This document shows positions 46,911 to 59,628 of a stretch of 64,000 nucleotides of DNA, piece after piece; the first letter of the stretch is position 1; each line of letters starts with the position of its first letter. Source of the DNA: Anagrus nilaparvatae (Eukaryota > Arthropoda > Insecta > Hymenoptera > Mymaridae). The stretch is from assembly GCA_022575985.1 (NCBI GenBank), contig JAKSXM010000036.1:806001-870000 (forward strand), read 5' to 3'. The notes beneath the pieces are model-generated. The model was not told the origin of the DNA and made no database searches. It was given only the letters and a program-made list of their open reading frames with translations. The position numbers and the translations under genes are program-made.

Positions 46911-49900
46911 AAAAATTAAAACCTAAAATTAAGTATTATTCCTTTAAAAAAAGCTGATATTTCGAAATCATTCAACATAGAGCCTTAAAGTTGGCCATGG
47001 ATTTTAATTTTTAGTTACTGATCCTGCAGTCCAGTCGGTTTTTCCAGTATTCCTGACTTTTACCATACTTATAGGTCAGTTTAAGAACTGCTCGCTTATT
47101 AAAATTACTGTTATAGTATGTATAAACATTATCTTACTGTTTGAAGACTGTTGAAAACACAAAACTCGCTATTAATGTCCGGAAATAAAAGCATTTGCCA
47201 ACAAAAAAGATTTATATCTTCTACATGCGTATAGTTAAAAAATTGAAAGCCATTAATGTGACCTTCCTTAATAAATATTTAAAATATTATTGCAGCCCTC
47301 GAGTGCTTCTTTATTACCAGTCTACGGGTGGTCTTAAAAAAATGTCTATACCTATTGTTATATATGCATTAGCCAACTGAACGTCCCATATATATAAATA
47401 AATTCCTTCAAACAAATACACAGAATTAAAAAAACGTAAAAAAATGAAATTAAAAAGAAAAAAAAAAGAAAAAAATTCATGGCAAGTCATGCCCTTTATA
47501 TAAAAAAACAATATTTTTTCGTGCATATTATTCCTGTCACGTATATACACATGCACGATTATATGATCACTAAAAAGAGGATGATAATAATTTTGTCGCA
47601 AAAACATATAACGGAAGAGGAACCGCAAGTGTACACGAAGCCGATTAAAATCCTTATGATTCTTTTTTCCCAATGTTCTCCATAAAGAATTTTCTCTGAT
47701 CCTATGGTTAGGGTTATATATATATATAAGCTAATGTCAAAAAATAAGAACATAATATTATCCTCTTTATATTATTATACGTTTTTTTTTATAGTTAACA
47801 TTAAGAAATTCCATATGAATTTTTGCTCTGGTTCTCTTTTTTAGTATAAGCCCAAAGAAAAAGATGCTCACGACGATTGTCTTACCATTCGCATAAATCA
47901 ATTTGTAAAATGAATACGAGTTCATTTTTGTCTATATATATATATTTCTTTCTTTCATTTCTTCTTTATTGTATATATAATATGCATTTTTATATATTAT
48001 GAGAATATAAAATGAAAATCTTAATAAAAAAAATTCTTCTTCTTGTCGGAAGAAATTTTTTTTTAGATGCATTAAATTATAATAATATTAAGTAGGTATA
48101 TATACCACGATAATTGAGTCTTATATTTTATTATATATAAATATCAATGAGATATATATATATATTTTTGAAATATTCATGTCTATTGAAATTGAATTTT
48201 TTTTATTTATTTATACATGAATATACCTTGTAATTACACCAGTTTTGTCAATGACGGTTTCTTTAATCTTGAATTTATTTTTTTTTTTTGCTAAAATTTC
48301 TTTAGTCGTTAAATATTTATAAAAAAATTTTAAATCAATAGCATGTATTATAAATTACAATTAAATTTTATATAAAGTAAATATTATGATTTTAAAGAAT
48401 TTAAAATAATTAAATTTTTTGTTTTAGTTAGTTTTAATATCGTTTTTAATGCTAATAATTATTTTTAATGTAGTTATTCGATTTATTGTTTTTTTATATT
48501 TATTTTTTGTATGATAGTTTTCTCGAAAGAGAAATGCGTTTTGAATAGTATAAATTAAAGTTAGTGAATTTCATATTTCACTTACTACATTATTCGAATA
48601 AAATTATATATCCAATTTATTGATATAATACAATTGCGGTTTACATAGTTAAAAGAAATTTGTCGGCATGAATTCTTATTCACTTAAATATTTAGCTCCA
48701 AAAAATTAATATTTTGAGTTAAGTAGTAAATTTTGTTTACATGTGTATCATGCGTGGGATTCAAAACTATGTTTTTGGGTGGCAAAATATTATTGGGGAA
48801 GGGGGACAATCAAAATGTTTAAATAAATTTAGGATCATTTTATAAGATAATCCAGAAATATTGCAAAGGCAAGCTTCTCTTCATGCCTCATTCTCCCGAA
48901 AAACATTAGTTTTACATAGCACTAGCGAAAGAAAAGAATAAATTATTGATAAAATATAATACATTGAATCCAATATAAGAAATCAATGTTCCCTCACATA
49001 ATTTTGTAACTATGCATTAATTGTAATGAGATATTTTTATATATATCAAAAATCAAACGGATATTAACGAATCAGAAATTAAAATTTTATTACAAAAAAA
49101 TATTTAAAATAATTTTAATAAAATTAACACATTATCTCAGCAACTTATATAACATTAAAAAGACATTTCTCTTGCGAGAAAACTGATATCAAGATTTTTC
49201 TTAACTTAATACTCAACATTTATTTATAAAATTATAAATTTTAAATTAATTTTGTTACCACTTTATTTTAAATAAAAATTAATATGCATAAACTTTTGAC
49301 ACGTGAATAAAAATTAATCATTGTTTTACTTGAATTTGAAGAAAAAAAATAATAATTTAATCAAAGAATTAAAAAAAACTAATTCACATTAACATTTTTT
49401 ATTTTACAATACTGTACAATGTATTTTATAATTTAATTAATTCATAAAATAAACAATGTAACAGAAAATTGAGTTATCGAATTAAATTTAAATATTTTAA
49501 GAATACTAATTTTCTATTAAAAATGACAAAGAAAAAAAAATTGAAAATTAAATTATCTCACATTAAAAATTCAAAAAAAGAATTAAGGTTAAAAATAATC
49601 ATTATATAAGTTCAAGTTTGAAAAATCATCTTTTATACATATATGAAGAAAAATTTTTTAATTAGGTTGTTGTAAATTTAAATATTTAATTTGAAAAAAT
49701 TAAAATTTTATTGACTATATGACAATTGAGAAAAAAAAATTAATTGTTACAATTTCCTTCTCTGTTCTTCATTCCTGATCGGAATTTTTATGTAACTCTT
49801 CCAAAAAAGAATTTTGTATATTTTGTTCAACAAAATTCAATAATAGTAGATTATATAAAAGTTCCCTTTACTTTTTTAAATTATCATTTCTTTTAAATTT

Positions 49901-51838
49901 CCTTCACTTTTATTGACATGAGTCGTAATATTCTATAAAATTTTCACAAAAATTCATCACAATCGAACACGAAAAACTAACTCAAAATCTGTACCAAACC
50001 TCTATAACCCAATCTAAATTTACTAATGATTCCTCATTAAAAAAAAAGAAACTACCATATATACTAAAAAATTAGTTTAAACGATAAAATACACATGTTA
50101 ATTATATTAACAAGTTTTCAAAAGTACACACACAGACACATACAAATAAAAAAAGCAACAATGTATCATGTATACTACAATGTATATATAAAAAATTATT
50201 ATTATGATAAAAAATAAAAACATAATGTTTTTAAAAAGTAATTAATAATTTAATGACAGTAGCAAACAATTATATTAGTTAATTGCCTGAATATACATAC
50301 ATAGTAGTATAATATCTGTATATTTTAAAATTTTATAATTTAAAATTACTTTGACGTATAAATGAACAGGTTTTACATTACAATGTTTTTCCTTTTTCCT
50401 GAACATATTTAAAAAAAAAATGATAATATACACACTGCTTGATAAGAAAAAATTTTTTTTACATAATTAATGATAATGAAAGATATCATTTTTTAAAAAT
50501 ATATTTTAATTAGTTAAAAAATGAATATAGAAAATCAATAATTTATTTGTATAAAGAAAAATATTTAAAGACCACCCTGTATTAAATAAAAACCTTTTTT
50601 ATTATTTTTTTAACAATGTATGTATAATATATATCGATGTATTAGTGTAGACTGCAGTAGGTACTTTATAAATTTTACTTTCATTCAATGCTAATAAGTT
50701 TCTTATTATTATTATATACAATGTAGCATATACTTTATTATTAAAGAGAAACAAAGTTTATATTTAACGACACTTAGACGAATCGACATTATTATATAAA
50801 ATATTAAGTATAACACGTGCCTTTTGTATTTTATATTATTAATTTTTTTTTTTATATATAACAATAGATTCATTAATTATGAGTTTATTACAGTTATTTT
50901 ATAGAATTTTATATGATTAGTCAATGAAATTAATTTAATTAGAGAGATATTAAATATTTAAAAAATTACTTTTTTGGGGGACAACTAGATGTCGCTTTTT
51001 CTCAAATTCAAAATGACTTTTTAACATTACTTAAGCAATGCTTCTATCATAAACTTTTTGTATATGTTTATCGTTTAGTTTTTTATATTTTTTAATTATA
51101 AATCTTGAATATGTTTGTTTCTTGTGTGCTTTTAATAATTTGTATCTTAAATTTAAGAATTTTAAATAAATTTCAGCTTTTAATTATAAAGTAAGTTGCT
51201 GGTTTTCGAACTAATATTTGTGTATGTTAAAAGTATTATCCATTGCGAGTTCTTAGTTCTAATTTTTTGATTTCATTTTGCTATTTGGAATAATTTTTTT
51301 TAAATTACTCCTTTTGGTTTTAATGTTAGTTTCTGAATTTCTATTATGAAGACTTTCCAAGATTTATTGATCCAATTCGTTGACAATAATTAACAATTAT
51401 TTGAATTTTCTAATGCTCTTCAATGTATATTAATACAGGTAAAATAATTAAAAATAAGACGTTTATTGGAAAAAATTTTTAAAGTATTAACTTCTTTCCA
51501 GTTATACCTTGGACCAGAAATATTTTGGAAAAAAAACTTTAGCGATTTTACCTCAATGAGAAATTTGAAAGGGGGTAAAAATGCATTTTTTTTATTTTGG
51601 CTGGGTCTAATCAGTTCAAAAGAAAAAAAAATTATGCAATAAAAGTTGAACATAATAAGAAAAAAGAACTCTTTGATTGAGAGCCTGAAAGTCCTTTTAC
51701 TTATATGGGTACTAGGCACCGTATCACAGGTGCAGAAAAAGGTCAAAATCCAAAGTCGTCGTAGAAGCTTCAAATTTGGCAAAAAGTTTCTTTTTGGCAA
51801 ATAACTTATGATTTTAAAATTTTATTGCTCCAGATTAA

Positions 51839-52577
51839 CCTTAAGGTAGCCCGTACGGTTCTAAAAAATCCAATAATACTAGCTAAGATACACCAGTATT
51901 AAAGAAAATTTAAAAAGGAATCCAACGAGCCCAAAAAGTTTATAGTTTTCCGATAATATAAAGAAAAAATATTTAATTGAAAATTTTTTGATATAACACG
52001 CGTTCCTTACGGGATTTCATTTTGTTTTTTTAAGTTCTCTATGAATATCAAATCTTATAAAAAAAAATTGCACTAGCATATAGCTGAACAAAATTACAAT
52101 ATTTTTTAATCAATGAAAAATTTGAGTTTCCGACAAAATAAAATAATAAAATAAAATACAAATTATAAAATGCAGAGTATATTTTTTTTATCCATTATAC
52201 ATAACAAAATCTCACGCATGCGTTTGTAATTTGACAATCATGCTTTATTGAGATAAGCGCGATATTTAAATCATTAAAAGAAATTATATATATTATGTAT
52301 GTGTATAAAATACATCTGAAGAGTTCGATCTTGTAACAGACTTGTCAAGTTTCTTACGCATTCTCGTATATAAAGAAGGTGAAATAAGAAAGGGTGACAT
52401 AATTTTTTTTAAATTTTAATTAAACGATTAGTAATTAAAAAAAAATGCATAATTCGCACAAACTTAATGTAAAAAGGTATTCAGTTATAAAATTAATAAA
52501 ATTTTCAAAGTTTTTTTAACAAGTCCCTCAAAAGGCCCTCTAAAAATTCGTCACGCCGTGTTCCGGCCCCCTTAAGA
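51839..52577. repeat. Possible degenerate inverted-repeat element
   Basis: ttaaggtagcccgtacggtt at 51840-51859 resembles the complement of cacgccgtgttccggccccc-ttaa at 52550-52574. The similarity is limited to about 20 bp with gaps, so this may be coincidence. Confidence 0.3.
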
Positions 52578-52683
52578 GGATTCAAAGGTAAAAAAATGAA
52601 GTTTTTTTTGGAATATAATATGTCGTTTACGTTAATTAGGTCAAGAATTTTTTAGAAGTGTCATTTTTATACCTTCGAATCCC
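52577..52683. repeat. Short foldback (arms 22 bp)
   Basis: ggattcaaaggtaaaaaaat at 52577 pairs with tttttataccttcgaatcc ending at 52683, with two mismatches and a spacer of about 62 bp. Likely MITE remnant. Confidence 0.55.
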
Positions 52684-55600
52684 CATAACAACCCACCAAA
52701 AGCTTTTTTATGGGGGAGTAAAATGGTTAAAATTTTTCCCCCCAAATTTTTATGCTCTATAAAGTGTCACTAGAAAAAATATCAGGATGCTTTTTTTTCT
52801 TGTGAGTTAACTTTTCGATAAAGATAAGTTTTACTGTTTTTATTAAATTGTACCCTAAAAATTAGCACATAAAAGCAAAAATTTGATTTTACGTGATTAA
52901 TAAATAATTAAAAAACATGTGTATAAATGATGAATCTTGAAATCGAATTTTAATAAATTAAATATCATAAATACCAGCAAAATATAATTAATGAACATAT
53001 TTATGATCGATAGGTTTATATACTATTTATTAATAAATTTTCAGTAAATCGAGATAAAATAATAAAAATCAAAACATACAGGAAATAACGAGTAAACCAA
53101 CTTGCAAATGAAATAATTATTATTATTGGTCATTTATTTACACGAGCGTAACGAATCGAAATATTTTTTAAAATAAAGTGTTAATTTATAGAAATTTTAT
53201 TTTATTTTTTTTAATTAAATAAATGACAAATTTATGTTTTCAAATTACAATTAAAATTCTATTTTATTTAAAATTTAATTCATTCATTTTATATTTAATG
53301 AAGTTTTGCATTACAAATTATATTAGTGATTTTATCAATTATTTTTATTTTTTTTAATTCGTTTACAATTTTATATTAAATAGTAATCTCTATCTTGTTT
53401 TTTATGTATTTTTTTAATTGATATTAATTTGTAATGGATTTTATTGTAATATTTGAATTATAAATGAAGTATTTAAATTTATTGAAGTCTAGAGAAAGAT
53501 TTTATTAGTTTATTAACTTAAGCAAATTATTGCGATTTTAGCCCTCACGTACGCCATGTTCAATTTCGACAGGATGTTTCATAAATAATAATTGAATTTA
53601 AAATGTCAAGATTTGTACTTCAATGAAATTTCGAAGGTTAAAGTTGAAATTATTTATTATGCTGAGATTTTCTTAATTACACTGAAAAAAAATTCCAGTT
53701 GCCACAGTCAGAATTCCTGTAGCGACAACTGAAATCCCGGTATCCGCAACCAGAATTTATTTTTTCAAACTACTCATTTTTGGAAATTCTACGAAATTTT
53801 AGGTTCCAGAAGTATTCTAAGAATGCGCATCTTTTAAATTAGCGAAAACAAATATTCAGAAAAAAATAAAGATTGCTGAGTTACTAAACCATTCTCTGGT
53901 CTCTAATTACAAATTTTGGGATCTTGGGAGCTAACAATGAATTTAATACTCATGAATTTGTAAAAAAAACCTCTTCTTTAATGGTGGTTTCACATTATTT
54001 AAAAATAATAAAAATTTTGCGTTTCCAAACATTTTTTGGTTTCTAATTCCGAATTTTTCTGTCCTAAGTATTGTAGGGTTCATTGAAAAAGAGAAATTAC
54101 GCTCCACCACCACCCTAGGGCATCATCAGATATGTTTGGGTGATGGATCTATATGACAACTACATTTTATCGCCTATTTTGACTTATATATAAACCGAAG
54201 CTTTCCTCTGTACTTGCGTGAAACTGCCTTCTACCGCCCGGGTTGGAACCACCAATTCCACAGTATTAAAACTATATAACTTTACTAACATATAATTTTA
54301 ACTTCAAAACCCACTAATTTTATAGCAAAACATGAGGCAAAAGAGGTGGTAACGCCCACAATATTTTTTTAAAAGCACTTTAGAATACTTTATTTAAAAA
54401 ATTTCATAGTTATTTACAAAATTACTTAATGCTTGAAAAAGTTAAAAAACTTTTTTTACGATTTAATAATATTAGCCTATATGAAAAAAATTACAACCAA
54501 CATTTAAAAAAAACAAACAAAACAAATGTTTTCTCACTTGTAAAAAAAATATTCTTGGTATAAAAAAAAAATAAAAAATATAAAATTATTATGTTAATAT
54601 CTCTCATTTTAGATTTTACAATAAGATTTTTTGTTGACAATCGTTATTATTATAATACACAGTGTATATATAGCAGTTTATTTTTTGTTCTTTACAAATA
54701 ATTATCATTATCATGCTCATATATATTTTTATATATAATAAATATTCGCGAGTGACACGCTATAAAATAAAAAAATTTCTGTTGAAAAATAATAACTCGT
54801 TATTTTCTACAAAGAATAATGCCTTCATTTTTTTTTTCATTTTTAAAGTTTCAAAGAATTTTTTTTTTTTTTTAGTTTTTTTATGTATTTTAGATTTAAG
54901 AAATTACAAGAGTGATAATATGAAAGATTACTTAGATTATTAAAAATAATTAGATTAATTTCTTTCGTGTTTTAATTGGATTTTAAATGAAAAAAAAATA
55001 TTTTTTTTTATAGAATTTAAGAGGCAACTGTGTGAAGAGTAGGTTATAATTTTAATTGTGATTTCAAAATTTTATTTGACGTATAAAATGTCACAGTTGT
55101 AATATAGTCCACTTATCTTAATCTATGTTTTTGTGAAATAGAAATGTTTAATAAAGCAGTTTTTGAATTGCTAAAACACTAAAATGGGCAAAAATATTCC
55201 TAAAAAAAAAATATTTTTTGGAAAAAAAACAGTAAAAAAATGCCAAAAATGATCTAAATCTGATTATAGCGAAAAATGTGGCCATTTTCTAAAAAATGCA
55301 TAATCAGTACACTGGAGTTTTTCATTTGAAATTATACAGACCTTATGGACCTTAAAAGCCATAACTGTACTAGTAGCAACTTATTTCCCCAATCTGAATT
55401 TTTTTTTTTTAATTTGAAAAAAAATAATTAGACTATTTTTAGATTAGTAAGTATCCTCAATGCAAACTTTGTTTTACAAAAAATAATTGAATCCTTTTTG
55501 TTATACAACAAGCAAAAATGTATGTGAAATAACTGATTACATAAAAAGTATTCAATGTAACACAAATAACACAATTAGACTTATTATGTACAAGTATAAA

Positions 55601-57588
55601 TTAAATAAAACATATTTTAAAACATGATATGCCAAATAATTATAATTTCAATGTCATTTTATTATATTTTACATCGAATATGAAAAATATTTTTTCAAAA
55701 ACACAAGTTAAATTTGTTAAAAATAGAGTTTGAATTAATTTATAAGAATTTGACAATCAAAAATTCACTAAATCTTTAATTACAAATATAAAATTGCAGA
55801 TATTTTTATAAAATTTTATTTAACTAATTTAACATTTGTCTAAATTTTAGTTAAAAATAAAAAAAAAAAGATGTTTTTATACTTGTTCTAAATTAAAATA
55901 ATTTGGAATTTTGCCTTTTTTAATTTATTCAATTTTAAGATGACATTTTTCAGCCATTTATCAATACGTAATTTTGTATATTAAAATATGTATGAAATAA
56001 CAATTAGGTTATAAATATGTTAATTTTAATAATAGAAAACACAAAAATTTTAAAATGTCATAATAATTTTGTCTGGAATTTTCTTTTAAGATCAAAAAAA
56101 GGGTTAAGAACAAGCTAAAAATTATGTTACAAGTACGAAAAATTTATGTTTCTAAGTGAGAAAGAGAAATAGTGAATAATTATTTAAAACATGAAAAAAC
56201 ATCATAGAAAATGTGTACAGTTAAGGCTAATCAATCTAAAATGCGATATTTAAGAAATTTCTTGTATATTTTAAATTCTTGCTTTTATCTTTTCAAAAAT
56301 TTCTCTTTGAAAAAAATTTTTCTTTTTCTAATTTTGTAACAAAAGCTTTTGTCGTAAGTTCATATTTTGACATAATTTTTTTGAATAAAAAAAAGTGTTT
56401 TTAATTAATGCCAGAAAATGATAAATAAATTTTCTAAAATTTATATTTCACATTACTCATCGAATTACACAGCTAATTGGTTAGATTGTGTCTTAATAAC
56501 TCAGAATTAAAATTTTTTGATTAAGGCATTTTCTCACTTACTAATATTTTATAAAGAAAAATCTTAAATTTGTCATATTCTTTGTAATTAATTAACATAT
56601 AAATGACATTCTAAAGTATTAAATCTTTCTTTATTTCTAAAAAAAAAGTCACCCTTTTTTCAATTCATTAAAACGTGCGTAAAAAAACATTCTTGTTATA
56701 CAGATGTTTTTAAAATAAATTTGCAGTCTTGAAATAAAAAGAAATTTTGTATTATCAAGAGCTAATCGACTAACTGATGTATGTATTTATGTGTATATTA
56801 CAGCAGACACTTTTTATATTTATAGTTGAAATTTTAAACTGATATATGACTTTTCTTTCTTTATTTTTTAAATTTTTAGAATTTCACGCAAATTTATGTT
56901 TTTATAAATTAATCTTTAGAATTTAAAGACATTTTTTTTTTTTGGAACAATTTTTAGACACTTTTAGTTTTTTATGTAAAATTATTTTTTTTTTAACATC
57001 TGAAGAACAGAATATAATAGTAAGAAATATTTATTCTTGTATTTTAGATCACGAGGTGACGATTTTCGAGTCATTTGTCAACAAAAACTTAAAAAATATA
57101 ATATTCTGTCAGTTTGTAGACAAGAAAATTGTTCACGACTAATTTTTTATACAATTTTAGATATGTGATTCTCGTCAAATTCTTTTGTATTTCAAAAGAG
57201 GATGAAAAAACTTTCTAACATTTTTTAAAATGCAATTCTTACTAAAAATACTTTACCTAAAGCCTCGCGTTTTGAAAAGTGATGGATCAAATTAGAAAAG
57301 CTTAAGAAATTTTAAATTTTCAAAAAATGATATACAATAATTTAAAACTAGGGCATGAATGTGTCAGGTTTGGAATATGTAGCTTTATAAATAACAGAAT
57401 AAAATCTAAAATAAATTTCAGAAACTAAATATAAGATAGATAAGAAACTAAATTTTTTCATAAAATGTTTAATTTGATAATAAATAAGATGAGATTCTCA
57501 AATAAAATTCCTATTTTTTCATAATTTCAAAATTCATGATTGCACATCAAAATTAATGTAAATCCTAAAATATTTTCCATCGACTTAC

Positions 57589-58023
57589 CAATGGTGAATA
57601 AAATGCCGAACTATCCATCCCAATACTAGGATAAGGTCCTTGATCTGTTGCTGAAGATGTTGGTGTAGGATATGAAGAATAACTTGTTGCTGGTGGTCCT
57701 AACCTAGGATATGCACCAAGTGCTAATCTAGCAGCACTATCATATTGACAAGAACACACAGATTGTCCAGTTACTGGATCAGTCATCATTGGCCTACCAT
57801 TTTCACAACAAGCTGATGACGAAGATGGACCAACCGTTGCACCAGTCATTCCAGGTGTTGTTGAATTTAAATTACCAATTGCTGGTACTGGTGGTACACC
57901 TGTTGGTGTTGTTGTGGTTGTAGTCGCTGTTGATGATGGCGATAATGCACCAGGACTTAATGCACCAGCTGATGACATTGCTGGTGATGTCGCTGATACA
58001 GGTTGGTTTTCAGAAACCAATAG
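57589..58023 (-). CDS. ara/caup: Iroquois homeobox protein (araucan/caupolican-type), internal exon A, N-terminal region
   Basis: This is the most 5' exon seen of an Iroquois-class transcription factor, a nuclear DNA-binding protein that in insects patterns wing, eye and dorsal structures. The exon encodes 145 residues in phase 0, starting LLVSENQPVSATSP. It then has a Ser/Thr/Pro/Ala-rich stretch with a run of six Thr, followed by the conserved block CCENGRPMMTDPVTGQSVCS, then CQYD, and it ends DSSAFYSPL. That Cys-rich block and the PYPSIGMDSSAFYSPL end match my memory of Drosophila Araucan/Caupolican better than Mirror. The acceptor is tttcag at 58024 and the donor is GTAAGT at 57588-57583. 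The open frame continues upstream of the acceptor, but that sequence is intronic in character. The initiator Met is not in this exon. Recognition is confident; the ara versus caup assignment is not decidable here. Confidence 0.93.
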
Positions 58024-58699
58024 CTGAAATTCAAAAAATAAATTATATAATTTAATAATGTAAAAATTTTTTACATCCAAATTTAATTAACAAAACAACT
58101 ATTACAATCTACTTAAAGCTAAATTTATGTATTATTCATAACTACTAAATTTTTTTCATCTATCCCTTTTTTGCTTTCTTTCAATAAAAAAGTTAAAAGA
58201 GCATTAATAAAACCCTTATAAAGCAAATAAAACAAAAAAACTCTTTCAAACAACCCCTTACACTAATTCCCAATTGACTTTTTTTTTTACTTCTTTAACT
58301 TTTCAACAATTTAAATCCTTTATTCAACCACAAACAAAAAATATAAAAGGTGCTATAATAATATTAAATTCTCAAGTTCTTCTTCAACAGTTCTTAGAGA
58401 CCAAAAAAAAGGAACATCTATAAAGTAGACTATAAACACAAAGTTTATAACTCCTTTTTTTTTATTTCTATCTCTCTCTCTCACTTACAATGATAATGAA
58501 TTTTACTTAAAGAGTATATTGAAAATAACAAAGACACTGAATTCTTATAGGCTATTTAAAACTTCCCACTTATATTTAAACCATCTCTTTTTGGTTTTTT
58601 TTTTTGTTTACGCCCACTACTGCCGTCGCTTCCTTATAATAATAGTCCTTTAATTTAATTCAATGTCCTTGTACACTTTTTTTTTTATTTTAAATTGCA

Positions 58700-58774
58700 A
58701 TATATCTAATGGTTGTTTATAATTGACCTGTACTTGCCCAGTACAGGTCAATTATAAACAACCATTAGATATAT
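58700..58774. repeat. Perfect hairpin: 35-bp arms, 5-nt loop
   Basis: The left arm 58700-58734 (atatatctaatggttgttta and onward to gacctgtact) and the right arm 58740-58774 are exact reverse complements around the loop tgccc. There is no mismatch or bulge, unlike typical miRNA precursors. It lies about 680 bp upstream of exon A on the coding strand of the Iroquois gene. A recent foldback insertion, an siRNA-type precursor or a replication-generated palindrome are all possible. Confidence 0.95.
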
Positions 58775-59111
58775 ATAAAAAAATTATGGGCGATGATAAC
58801 AACAATAGTAATAATTTAAATTGCAAGTCTCTAAAAGGCTTATTATTATTATTTTTTTATAAATTAAAATATTTCTTTTTTTAGTGGGTAAAATACAAGC
58901 TTTAAATAATGGGTAAAACAACCCTTTTTTTATTATAAAAATTGTTGTTTTTATTCTATTGAATTTTTTTAGTGATTTTTTTTGTTTGGTCATGTTCAAT
59001 AAACCGTATTAAATAGCCTGTGAATAGAAGCTAGAATTTCATATTTAGAAAAATTTATGGATAAAAAAATATTTTGTAATATCTTTTGGCTTCGGTCTTG
59101 CTATGGTAATG

Positions 59112-59628
59112 AGTGTATTCGAGTATGACAGCTGAATTTTTGCACGGAGATAGTCAAGACCAAAACATATTCAACTTCTGTGGGAAATATTTTTAGCCAC
59201 GGGGTTAGGAAAAAGTTATCAGCCACAAAGTTGGCCAATTTCGGAAAAAAAAAACTGAAAGTATGATACACAATAATAGTTTAGATTTTTAGATTAAGCA
59301 AAAACATATTGAGTTTATATTTGAGGTTTTTGGGTATTTTGGTTCTGAAGGGGTGTGTCAGGCCATTGAAGGATCACTATTTACCCGCACTTTTATTTAA
59401 TAATGTACATAATTTTAAGCGTGGGTAAGCGGTTTTTCCCTAATTTAAGAATCTAGACTATTCTGGTGTAACATACTGTCGGTTTTTTTTCCGAAAATCG
59501 GCCAACTTTATGGCTCATTACATTTTCTAAAATCAATGGACAAAAAAATTTTCTACGCAAAGTGCGAGTATGATTTAGTCTTGACTATCTCTGTGCGAAA
59601 ATTCAGCTGTCATACTCACATGCACTTA
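59112..59628. mobile_element. Foldback MITE (about 515 bp)
   Basis: The outer arms match as gagtatgacagctgaatttt then tgcac-ggagatagtcaagac (59121-59160) against gtcttgactatctctgtgcg … cagctgtcatactc (59578-59617). Inner matching words are ggccaatttcggaaaaa and tttagatttttagatta versus their complements. No coding sequence. Exact ends are uncertain by about 10 bp. Confidence 0.75.

Larger units (their letters stand above)
46160..57588 (-). other. Intron 1 of the visible Iroquois gene (between exons A and B)
   Basis: About 11.4 kb of AT-rich DNA bounded by GTAAGT and ctag. No protein-coding stretch is recognisable. It holds a short copy of a dispersed repeat end (46885-46910), (CATT)n near 46369-46385, a small inverted repeat (52577-52683), a possible degenerate element at 51839-52577, and a less AT-rich stretch at about 54090-54260 that reads like a repeat relic. 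47400-51800 and 54400-57500 show only A/T homopolymers and TA runs. Confidence 0.85.

Noticed and set aside
47314..47685. Overlapping open frames on both strands near 47.3-47.7 kb
   Set aside because: Composition is low-complexity and hydrophobic as expected by chance in AT-rich DNA; no splice context or homology was recognised.
19867..58023. mirror (mirr) orthologue instead of araucan/caupolican
   Set aside because: YGAGYDLA before the homeodomain, [10 protein letters not shown] and the CCENGRPMMTDP block fit Araucan/Caupolican as I remember them; Mirror has a different flank (YGMDLNG) and RETT. This is from memory and should be confirmed by a tree.
58700..58774. Canonical microRNA precursor
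   Set aside because: The stem has no mismatches or bulges and the loop is only 5 nt, unlike animal pre-miRNAs; an siRNA-type hairpin or recent foldback fits better.
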